From NCBI GenBank assembly GCA_024643705.1, contig JAHEML010000025.1:1-12337 (forward strand): 12,337 bases of DNA, given 5' to 3'. Source of the stretch: Caldilineaceae bacterium (GTDB taxonomy: Bacteria > Chloroflexota > Anaerolineae > Caldilineales > Caldilineaceae). The notes under the pieces were generated by a model that worked only from the letters and a program-made list of their open reading frames with translations, made no database searches and had not been told where the DNA came from. Position numbers and translations under genes: made by a program. Positions 6,017 through 12,337 of the stretch are shown piece after piece (position 1 is the first letter of the stretch; each line of letters starts with the position of its first letter).

Positions 6017-7003
6017 ATGCTCCAATTCCTCATCCGCCGCATCCTCTATATGATCCCCACAATGATTGCTGTGTCGATTGTGGCTTTCATCATCATCCAA
6101 TTGCCCCCTGGCGACTACCTGACCACATTGGTTGCTTCGTTGGCGGCCCAAGGCGAAACCGTGGATCCCGCCCGGCTGGACGCGCTGAAAGACCGCTATG
6201 GTCTGGGGCAGCCTGTCTATGTACAATATCTGAAATGGATGAAGGGCATTTTACTGGAAGGAGATTTTGGCGATTCTTTCGGATGGAATCGGCCAGTGTC
6301 CGACCTGATCTGGGGGCGATTGGCGCTCACATTTGTCCTCTCACTGGCCAGTCTTATCTTTGTCTGGTTAGTCGCCTTTCCCATCGGTATCTACTCTGCG
6401 GTCAAGCAATATTCTATTGGCGACTATTTCGCCACATTTATTGGATTTTTGGGACTTGCCACGCCCGATTTTCTGTTGGCGCTGATTATGATGTACATCT
6501 CTTTCAAATTCTTCAATCAGAGTGTGGGCGGCCTTTTCTCACCCGAATTTCAAGAAGCACCCTGGGACTGGGCACGGGTGGTCGATTTGCTCGGCCATCT
6601 CTGGGTTCCGGTGGTCATCATCGGCACATCGGGCACGGCCAGCTTGATCCGTATCATGCGGGCCAACTTGCTAGATGAGCTACGCAAACCCTATGTGGTA
6701 ACAGCCCGTGCCAAAGGCTTGCCCGAATGGAAATTGCTCTTCAAATATCCGGTGCGGGTCGCTCTCAATCCATTTATCAGTACAGTGGGCTGGGTGCTGC
6801 CAACGCTTGTTTCCGGCGCGGCCATCGTCTCGATTGTGTTAAGCCTGCCCACCACAGGACCTTTACTGATTCGAGCATTGCTCCAACAGGATATGTACTT
6901 GGCTGCCAGCTTTATCATGATGCTTAGCATTTTAACGATTATCGGCACATTGGTCTCCGACCTGCTGCTGGCTTGGCTCGACCCGCGCATTCGATACGAA
7001 TAA
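6017..7003 (+). CDS. ABC transporter permease, DppB/OppB type
   Basis: The 328-residue integral membrane protein forms half of the translocation channel. The start MLQFLIRRILYMIPTMIAVS is typical of DppB-type proteins. Hydrophobic segments lie at about 8-28, 103-127, 141-163, 195-213, 256-277 and 297-320, giving six helices. The EAA-like cytoplasmic loop that docks the ATPase is at 229-250 (TARAKGLPEWKLLFKYPVRV). The loop between helices 1 and 2 contains the family's LDALKDRYGLGQPVYVQYLKW stretch (55-75). GGAGGG lies 4 nt before the ATG. The gene begins 34 bp after the palindrome and is followed after 34 bp by the second permease. Confidence 0.95.
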   Translation: MLQFLIRRILYMIPTMIAVSIVAFIIIQLPPGDYLTTLVASLAAQGETVDPARLDALKDRYGLGQPVYVQYLKWMKGILLEGDFGDSFGWNRPVSDLIWGRLALTFVLSLASLIFVWLVAFPIGIYSAVKQYSIGDYFATFIGFLGLATPDFLLALIMMYISFKFFNQSVGGLFSPEFQEAPWDWARVVDLLGHLWVPVVIIGTSGTASLIRIMRANLLDELRKPYVVTARAKGLPEWKLLFKYPVRVALNPFISTVGWVLPTLVSGAAIVSIVLSLPTTGPLLIRALLQQDMYLAASFIMMLSILTIIGTLVSDLLLAWLDPRIRYE

Positions 7004-7037
7004 TTCCCTGAGCATACCGATTTAAGGACACAGTTCT

Positions 7038-8210
7038 ATGACCATGGATGTCAGAACACCGTCGCCCACTATCGCTCGGCCTGAAGAGTACGAAGATCGT
7101 GGCTTCGAGCACACCGAAAGCAGCGTCTCTGTCGCGTCCCAATGGCAGTTGATGTGGTGGAAATTCCGCAAACACAAATTGGCGATGGCGGGCGGGGTCG
7201 TCACGATTTTGCTCTATCTTATTGCGCTTTCAGTCGAATTTTTGGCGCCCTCGTCCCCAGGCGTGATCCGGGCCGACTATACTTGGGCACCACCCCAGGG
7301 TCTGCATCTATTCCGACAGACAGAGTCAGGTCGTGTCTTTGATCCCTATGTGAATGGCTACAAGGTCGAGATCGACCCAGTGGCGCTCAAGCGCACATTT
7401 GTCATTGATGAAGAAAAGATCGTGGACATCGGCTTCTTCATCAATGGCGAACCCTACAAATTGTTGGGCCTGTGGGAGATGGATATCCACCTGCTTGGCT
7501 CGACCGATGTAGACCTGCCCGTTTACTTTTTAGGCGCAGACCGTATGGGGCGGGATCTGCTCAGCAGCTTGATCTATGGCACACGCATCTCCATGTCCAT
7601 CGGTCTGGTCGGCGTCGTCCTCAGCTTTTTTCTGGGCATTACGTTGGGCGGTATCTCTGGCTTCTATGGGGGCGCCATTGACAATCTGATTCAGCGGGTC
7701 ATTGAATTTATTCGCTCCATTCCGACAATCCCCTTGTGGATGGGATTGGCTGCGGCCGTACCCACGGATTGGCCGCCACTGCGGGTCTATTTTGCCATCA
7801 CAATCATTCTATCTTTCATTGGCTGGACTGGTCTGGCCCGTGTTGTGCGGGGGCGTTTTCTCTCTCTGCGCACCGAGGATTTTGTCATGGCAGCCCGGCT
7901 GGATGGGGCCAACGAGTGGACAACCATCTGGCGGCACATGGTTCCCTCGTTCTTTAGCCACATCATCGCTTCGCTCACCCTTTCCATTCCGGGTATGATT
8001 TTGGCCGAGACATCCCTGAGCTTTCTTGGCCTGGGTCTGCGAAGACCAGTGGTGAGCTGGGGTGTGCTGCTGCAAGAGGCCCAGAATATTCGCTCGGTGG
8101 CAACTGCGCCCTGGCTTCTGATCCCCGGTCTTGCCGTGCTCGTCGCTGTCCTCGCCCTCAACTTCCTGGGCGACGGCCTGCGCGATGCTGCCGACCCGTA
8201 CAATCGCTAA
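7038..8210 (+). CDS. ABC transporter permease, DppC/OppC type with a long extracytoplasmic loop
   Basis: This 390-residue protein is the second channel subunit. It has the DppC hallmark GADRMGRDLLSSLIYGTRIS (166-185) and an EAA loop at 283-303 (VMAARLDGANEWTTIWRHMV). The first helix is at about 50-70. It is followed by a loop of about 95 residues (71-165), longer than the 40-60 residues usual in OppC of enteric bacteria; as I recall, related permeases in Chloroflexota and in sugar-type family-5 systems share this. An N-terminal cytoplasmic tail of about 45 residues is rich in acidic residues. AAGGA lies 9 nt before ATG 7038; a second ATG two codons later is a possible alternative. It ends 37 bp before the first ATPase gene. 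Confidence 0.95.
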   Translation: MTMDVRTPSPTIARPEEYEDRGFEHTESSVSVASQWQLMWWKFRKHKLAMAGGVVTILLYLIALSVEFLAPSSPGVIRADYTWAPPQGLHLFRQTESGRVFDPYVNGYKVEIDPVALKRTFVIDEEKIVDIGFFINGEPYKLLGLWEMDIHLLGSTDVDLPVYFLGADRMGRDLLSSLIYGTRISMSIGLVGVVLSFFLGITLGGISGFYGGAIDNLIQRVIEFIRSIPTIPLWMGLAAAVPTDWPPLRVYFAITIILSFIGWTGLARVVRGRFLSLRTEDFVMAARLDGANEWTTIWRHMVPSFFSHIIASLTLSIPGMILAETSLSFLGLGLRRPVVSWGVLLQEAQNIRSVATAPWLLIPGLAVLVAVLALNFLGDGLRDAADPYNR

Positions 8211-8247
8211 TTTCCACCGATCCACCCCAAAATATGAGCCGAAACTT

Positions 8248-9324
8248 ATGGCAAGCGACGCACAAAATAGCAATGCTCTGATCGAAGTCAAAGGGCTGAA
8301 AACCCATTTTTTTCTGGACGAGGGAACAGTCCAGGCAGTGAATGGTGTGAGTTTTTCGATTGACCGCCACAAAACGCTTTGTGTTGTGGGTGAAAGCGGC
8401 TGTGGCAAAAGTGTGACCGCCCGCTCGATTTTGCAGATCGTGGATCATCCGGGGCGCATAGTAGAAGGGCAAATTCTCTATCACGGGGATGCGGCCCACA
8501 ACAGCGCAGGGGGCGAAGTGATCGACCTGGCCGCGTTGAACCCCAGAGGCAAAGAGATACGCTCTATCCGTGGCAAAGATATTTCGATGATCTTCCAGGA
8601 ACCCATGACTTCCCTCAGCCCCATCCACACGGTGGGTAATCAGATCACCGAAGCAATTTTGCTGCACACGGAAATGACCCAGGAAGAGGCCGACGCCCGC
8701 GCCGTGGAGCTTCTGCGCCGGGTGGGGATTCCCAAGCCAGAAGATCGGCTGAAAGCCTACCCCTTCCAACTGAGCGGGGGGATGCGCCAGCGGGTGATGA
8801 TCGCCATGGCCCTCTCTTGCAACCCAGTGCTGCTGATTGCCGACGAGCCAACCACTGCGGTGGATGTGACCACCCAAGCCCAGATTCTTGAATTATTGGA
8901 TGAATTGAAAGCGGAACTGGGCATGGCGATCCTGCTCATTACCCACGATTTGGGCGTGGTGGCCGAAACCGCTGACGATGTGGTTGTGATGTATCTGGGC
9001 CAAGTGGTAGAGCGGGGTGATGTGGATTCCATCTTCCACGCGCCCCAACACCCCTACACCCAGGCGCTCATGCGCTCCATCCCCAAGTTGGGTGTCAGCC
9101 GCCATCTGCAACGACTCGACTCCATCCGGGGAATGGTTCCCGACCCATACAATCGGCCCAATGGCTGTATGTTTGGCCCCCGGTGCGAGCATTTTATGCC
9201 AGGGCGCTGCGACGCGGCCGATCCACCCACCATTCAGCTTGCCACCAACCGGGAAGTCAAATGTTTCCTCTACGAGGACGAAGCCAACAGTGGTTCGTCC
9301 AAATTCACCCCTGCCGAAAGATGA
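8248..9324 (+). CDS. ABC transporter ATP-binding protein, DppD/OppD type
   Basis: The 358-residue ATPase powers import. Visible motifs are Walker A GESGCGKS (48-55), Q-loop Q117 (MIFQEP), signature LSGGM (175-179), Walker B LLIADE (195-200) and switch H233 (ITHDLG). The C-terminal oligopeptide/dipeptide extension carries four cysteines at 307, 313, 321 and 339 (GCMFGPRC...GRC...KCF). In the family this pattern is common, and it is reported to hold an iron-sulfur cluster in a mycobacterial oligopeptide permease. ATG 8248 is chosen because the longer frame overlaps the permease and the sequence from MASDAQ onward fits the family start; the ribosome binding site is weak (GAG only). The stop is 7 bp before the next ATPase start. 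Confidence 0.93.
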   Translation: MASDAQNSNALIEVKGLKTHFFLDEGTVQAVNGVSFSIDRHKTLCVVGESGCGKSVTARSILQIVDHPGRIVEGQILYHGDAAHNSAGGEVIDLAALNPRGKEIRSIRGKDISMIFQEPMTSLSPIHTVGNQITEAILLHTEMTQEEADARAVELLRRVGIPKPEDRLKAYPFQLSGGMRQRVMIAMALSCNPVLLIADEPTTAVDVTTQAQILELLDELKAELGMAILLITHDLGVVAETADDVVVMYLGQVVERGDVDSIFHAPQHPYTQALMRSIPKLGVSRHLQRLDSIRGMVPDPYNRPNGCMFGPRCEHFMPGRCDAADPPTIQLATNREVKCFLYEDEANSGSSKFTPAER

Positions 9325-9331
9325 TAGCAGA

Positions 9332-10408
9332 ATGATGATGACTAACTCTGTGCAAACCATCGGGGCATCCCCACCAAGTGCCGAGGTGCTCCTGGAAGTC
9401 AAAAACCTGCGAATGTGGTTTCCCATCAGCGCGGGCTTCTTCCGCAAAGTGGTGGGACATGTCAAAGCGGTTGATGATATTTCGTTCACCGTCCGCAAAG
9501 GCGAAACTCTGGGACTGGTGGGCGAGAGCGGCTGTGGCAAAACGACCGCTGGTCGCTGTATATTGCGTGCTTATCAACCAACTGGTGGCCAACTTCTCTA
9601 TCACCAGGATAACCGCGAAGTAATCGATCTTGCCCCTTTGTCCAACAACGAACTAAAACCCTTTCGCCAGCAGTTGCGGATGATCTTTCAAGACCCCTTC
9701 AATTCCCTCAACCCGCGCATGACTGTGCTGGACATTGTGGGTGATCCGTTGAAGATCAACTACAACGCATCCGGCAAGGAGTTGGAAGATCGGGTGGCCG
9801 GGCTTCTACGTCAAGTGGGTCTGCGCCCGGAGTATATGCGCCGCTATCCCCATGCCTTTAGCGGTGGCGAACGTCAACGGCTGGGCATTGCCCGCTCGCT
9901 TGCTCTGGACCCCCGCCTGGTGGTGGCCGACGAGGCCGTCTCGGCCCTGGACGTTTCCGTGCGGGCGCAGATTCTCAACCTCATGCGTCAGCTACAGGAT
10001 GATTTCAACCTGACCTATCTTTTTGTCTCCCATGATCTGAGCGTCATCGAATTCTTGTGTGACCGGGTGGTTGTGATGTACGTGGGAAAGATTGTGGAGA
10101 TCGCTGAAACCGAGGAACTCTTCTCCTCACCCTTGCACCCCTACACCGAAGCCCTGCTTTCGGCTGTGCCCAACCCCAATCCCCGAGCGCGCACGCAGAA
10201 GAAGCGGATTGTTTTGGAAGGTGATGTAGCCGATCCAGCCCGACCACCCAGCGGTTGCTACTTTCACCCCCGTTGCCGATTCGCCAAAGACAGATGCAGC
10301 CAGGAATCACCTGCCCTGCGCGAAATCGGTACAGGCCATTTTGTGGCCTGCCACTTTGCCGAAGAATTGACTCTGCACGGTGTCAACGCAGAAGGAGAGA
10401 TGGTCTGA
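9332..10408 (+). CDS. ABC transporter ATP-binding protein, DppF/OppF type
   Basis: This is the second ATPase, 358 residues, expected to pair with the DppD-type subunit. Motifs are Walker A GESGCGKT (64-71), Q120 (MIFQDP), signature FSGGE (177-181), Walker B LVVADE (196-201) and H234 (VSHDLS). The insertion MWFPISAGFFRKVVGHVKAVD (28-48) is typical of DppF-type proteins. Four cysteines at 309, 315, 322 and 340 repeat the spacing seen in the partner ATPase. Three ATG codons in a row (9332, 9335, 9338) make the exact start uncertain; the open frame upstream overlaps the partner gene and does not look like family sequence. There is little ribosome binding site, so coupling to the gene 7 bp upstream is likely. 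Its stop overlaps the next ATG by one base. Confidence 0.93.
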   Translation: MMMTNSVQTIGASPPSAEVLLEVKNLRMWFPISAGFFRKVVGHVKAVDDISFTVRKGETLGLVGESGCGKTTAGRCILRAYQPTGGQLLYHQDNREVIDLAPLSNNELKPFRQQLRMIFQDPFNSLNPRMTVLDIVGDPLKINYNASGKELEDRVAGLLRQVGLRPEYMRRYPHAFSGGERQRLGIARSLALDPRLVVADEAVSALDVSVRAQILNLMRQLQDDFNLTYLFVSHDLSVIEFLCDRVVVMYVGKIVEIAETEELFSSPLHPYTEALLSAVPNPNPRARTQKKRIVLEGDVADPARPPSGCYFHPRCRFAKDRCSQESPALREIGTGHFVACHFAEELTLHGVNAEGEMV

Positions 10409-10767
10409 TGTCTGCCCAGGAGCAGACAACACCCCGACGTTGGACGCTCTTTCTGCACTACCTGACCTATTTCGTCGGCTGGGTGGCTACATCTGGCCTG
10501 GCACTTTGGATCATGCTGCGTATACGTGTGGTGATGCTCGATCTGTACGTCTTTTTCCAGTACGACCCCTGGGCGATGGCAGCAGTAGACAAATTCGCCA
10601 CGGTCCTTTTAGGGCTGGGTTGGCTGGTTGGGGTTCTGATAGCAGAAATGTGGCTGCGGCAGGCTATCAGCCGGCATCAACTATGGCCTCGTATGCTGCG
10701 CTTGCTTGCTATCGAATCGATATTCCTTGCCCTTTTGTATGGAATACAATTCGGATTGGTCTTGTGA
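10408..10767 (+). CDS. Small three-helix membrane protein of unknown function, coupled to the transporter operon
   Basis: I do not recognise this 119-residue protein. Hydrophobic segments at about 14-36, 62-84 and 95-117 suggest three membrane helices. There are no cysteines and no evident catalytic motif. Basic residues follow the first helix (LRIR, 37-40) and lie between the second and third (RQAISRH, 84-90). ATG 10408 overlaps the TGA of the upstream ATPase (TGATG), with GGAGA about 8 nt before it, which implies translational coupling. A terminator follows 4 bp after the stop, so this is the last gene of the importer operon. It may be an accessory subunit or chaperone of the transporter, but that rests on position alone. 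Confidence 0.75.
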   Translation: MSAQEQTTPRRWTLFLHYLTYFVGWVATSGLALWIMLRIRVVMLDLYVFFQYDPWAMAAVDKFATVLLGLGWLVGVLIAEMWLRQAISRHQLWPRMLRLLAIESIFLALLYGIQFGLVL

Positions 10768-10771
10768 AGAT

Positions 10772-10792
10772 GCCGCCTGCGGGCGGCTTTTT
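10772..10792 (+). terminator. Intrinsic terminator of the transporter operon
   Basis: GCCGCC (10772-10777), a TGCG loop and GGCGGC (10782-10787) form a GC-only 6-bp stem followed directly by five T. It starts 5 nt after the stop of the small membrane protein. The T run is short, so some readthrough into the sulfatase gene 19 bp further on is plausible. Confidence 0.8.
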
Positions 10793-10810
10793 GATGCAAA
10801 GGAATTCTTG

Positions 10811-12142
10811 ATGTCTCGTCCCAACATCCTGTTTCTGATGAGTGATGAACACCGGGCCGATGTGGCTGGCTTCGCGGGTGATGCGGTTGTGCGCACGCCT
10901 GTGCTGGATGAACTGGCCCGCACGGGCGTCATTTTTCGCAACGCCTACACCCCATCGCCCATCTGCATTCCCGGCCGCCAAGCGCTGATGTCCGGCCAGT
11001 TTCCTCGCAATTGCGGCTGCGAGAGTTTCGGCCAGGACTTGCCCCCCGGCCACATGACCTTTGCCCGACGCTTCAGCCAATATGCCTATCACACCGCGGC
11101 CGCGGGCAAACTGCATCACCTGGGCACAGATCAGATGCAGGGCTGGTTGCAACGCATCGGTTCAGAAGTTCAGATATCACCCCACTACATCACAGAACGG
11201 GACAACCCATCCTTTGCCGCCGGGGTGCGGGGATTGGCCGATGTCAAGTGGAGCGACACCAAAGAGGTTCTGCGAGCCGGTGTGGGCCACTCGTCCCACA
11301 TCATCCAGGACGAATACGCCCTGACCGGCGCGCTTGATCTCATTCGCCAATATTTTGCCGATCCCTACTATGACCGCCAGCAGACCGACCGCCCACTTCT
11401 CCTAAAGCTGAGTTTTAATCAGCCCCACTACCCCTACTTCACCAGCGAAGAAAAGTTTGCCTACTATCTCAACCGGGTGCAGCCCTTCCTGGACGAGCCA
11501 GCCTTCGATCATCCATTCCTCAGCCAGCGCCAGGTGCGGCCCGGCATCGACGCATCCCTCAGGGAACTGTGCCGGGCCGTGGCCGCCTACTACGGCATGA
11601 TCGAAACAATCGATGAACTGTACGGCAGCACCTTGGCCGCGCTGGAAGAAGTGGGGCAGAATCTGGACGATTGGATTATTGTCTACACGTCGGACCATGG
11701 GGAGATGCTGGGGGAGCACGGCATTTGGGAGAAGCAGAAATTTTTCGAGGCCAGCGTGCGTGTGCCGCTGATCATCCGCTGGCCTGCCGGTTTTGCCGGT
11801 GGCAGGGTGATCGACGAGAACGTCAACCTGTGCGATCTCTTCGCCACCCTCTGCGATCTGGCCGGCATTCCCATACCGGATGGATTGGATAGCCGCTCGT
11901 TGGCCCCCCTGCTGCGTGGCGAATCAGCCGGCTGGGACAACGAGACCGTCAGCCAATTCGGCGGGCGCAACCTGCTTATCAAGCAGGACGCGCTGAAGTA
12001 CCAGTACTACGGCGAGGAGATGCCGGAGGTTCTTTTCGATTTGGAGCGAGATCCATCCGAACGGGAGAACTTCATCGACGATCCCCGTTATGGGGATCAT
12101 CTCAGCCACTTTCGCGCCCGCCGCCGGGAACTCAATTTCTAA
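10811..12142 (+). CDS. Type I sulfatase (formylglycine-dependent, alkaline-phosphatase superfamily), probably cytoplasmic
   Basis: The 443-residue enzyme hydrolyses a sulfate ester. The maturation motif C-x-P-x-R is at 52-56 (CIPGR), where C52 would become formylglycine; it is followed by QALMSGQ as in other sulfatases. Candidate metal ligands are D12 and E13 (SDEHRAD) and D295-H296 (SDHGEMLGEHG). K308 or K310 in WEKQKFFEASVRVPLI is placed like the catalytic lysine. No signal peptide is present: the sequence begins MSRPNILFLMSDEH, the first core strand. It should therefore act inside the cell on an imported or internally made substrate. ATG 10811 has AAAGGA 7 nt upstream. A terminator lies between it and the transporter operon, and I see no convincing promoter of its own. 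A formylglycine-generating enzyme is not in the window. Phosphonate or phosphate ester hydrolysis cannot be excluded. Confidence 0.9.
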   Translation: MSRPNILFLMSDEHRADVAGFAGDAVVRTPVLDELARTGVIFRNAYTPSPICIPGRQALMSGQFPRNCGCESFGQDLPPGHMTFARRFSQYAYHTAAAGKLHHLGTDQMQGWLQRIGSEVQISPHYITERDNPSFAAGVRGLADVKWSDTKEVLRAGVGHSSHIIQDEYALTGALDLIRQYFADPYYDRQQTDRPLLLKLSFNQPHYPYFTSEEKFAYYLNRVQPFLDEPAFDHPFLSQRQVRPGIDASLRELCRAVAAYYGMIETIDELYGSTLAALEEVGQNLDDWIIVYTSDHGEMLGEHGIWEKQKFFEASVRVPLIIRWPAGFAGGRVIDENVNLCDLFATLCDLAGIPIPDGLDSRSLAPLLRGESAGWDNETVSQFGGRNLLIKQDALKYQYYGEEMPEVLFDLERDPSERENFIDDPRYGDHLSHFRARRRELNF

Positions 12143-12150
12143 GTGTCGCC

Positions 12151-12337
12151 CTACAGCACACCGTATTTGTCGAAAACCTGACGCAATGTTGCCCCGTTGC
12201 GTAGCTCCTGGCGGGTGATGTTCTCGCCCTCCACTTTTGCCACTGCCCGTTCCACCACAGCCCGCAGCGCGTCCTGGGGGATGACAATCACCCCGTCGTA
12301 GTCGCCAAAGACAACATCACCCGGATTGACGACCACC
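12151..12337 (-). CDS. C-terminal part of an RraA-family protein (HMG-aldolase-like), cut by window edge
   Basis: The visible 62 codons end at TAG (12151-12153) and continue past the right edge. The sequence VNPGDVVFGDYDGVIVIP is characteristic of the RraA-like fold, which includes 4-hydroxy-4-methyl-2-oxoglutarate/oxaloacetate-type aldolases and the RNase E inhibitor RraA. A helix of charged residues follows, and the tail ends in FDKYGVL. In catabolic clusters such genes usually code for aldolase or decarboxylase activities on 2-keto acids, which fits the neighbours here better than RNase control. The catalytic Arg-Asp region lies outside the window, so activity cannot be judged. It converges on the sulfatase gene, with only 8 bp between the stops. 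Confidence 0.8.
   Translation of the reverse strand, partial: VVVNPGDVVFGDYDGVIVIPQDALRAVVERAVAKVEGENITRQELRNGATLRQVFDKYGVL

Noticed and set aside
10735..10750. TTGTAT-GGA-ATACAA with an embedded TACAAT as a promoter or operator for the sulfatase
   Set aside because: No acceptable -35 box lies 16-18 bp upstream, and the site is within the coding region of the small membrane protein.
12080..12098. Hairpin GATCCCC-GTTAT-GGGGATC near the end of the sulfatase gene as a terminator
   Set aside because: It lies inside the coding sequence, has no T run after it, and encodes normal sulfatase C-terminal residues (DDPRYGD).
1..12337. CRISPR arrays, tRNA or rRNA genes, transposases, phage genes
   Set aside because: No regular spacer-repeat pattern, no cloverleaf-like sequence and no recombinase or phage motifs were seen on either strand.

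Overview
The window looks like an accessory catabolic locus from a member of the Chloroflexota (Anaerolineae/Caldilineae or SAR202-like). This rests on the lipoprotein binding protein with an Ala/Pro/Glu linker, the family-5 ABC transporter with a long-loop second permease, the mix of enolase-superfamily, PhyH and sulfatase genes, and an intergenic repeat with a GCGTATTGCG core. GC content is moderate to high. No marker gene is present, so the phylum call is an inference.

Layout. The left edge holds the last 35 codons of a plus-strand gene that resembles the C-terminus of a PucR/CdaR-type regulator. It is followed by three minus-strand genes, read from right to left: a LacI-family repressor (2454-3515), a galactonate-dehydratase-like enolase-superfamily enzyme (1194-2333) and a phytanoyl-CoA-dioxygenase-like Fe(II)/2-oxoglutarate oxygenase (132-1004). 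The gap between the last two contains a 153-bp segment bounded by perfect 20-bp inverted repeats. The 353-bp gap 3516-3868 is the regulatory centre. It has two good sigma-70-type promoters back to back, with -35 boxes that form an inverted repeat only 7 bp apart. A TTTTC-GAAAA palindrome lies inside the spacer of the repressor's own promoter.

To the right runs a plus-strand operon for a complete family-5 (Dpp/Opp-type) ABC importer: lipoprotein binding protein (3869-5923), two permeases (6017-7003, 7038-8210), two ATPases (8248-9324, 9332-10408) and an unrecognised 119-residue membrane protein (10408-10767). A perfect 42-bp palindrome separates the binding-protein gene from the permeases. A compact intrinsic terminator follows the small membrane protein. 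A type I sulfatase without a signal peptide (10811-12142) comes next. It converges with the 3' end of an RraA/HMG-aldolase-like gene (12151 to the right edge).

Working model (inference): the repressor controls both arms. The importer brings in a carbohydrate-like, possibly sulfated, substrate; the cytoplasmic sulfatase removes sulfate; the enolase-superfamily enzyme dehydrates a sugar acid; and the oxygenase and RraA-like protein act on later intermediates. The true substrate cannot be read from the sequence.
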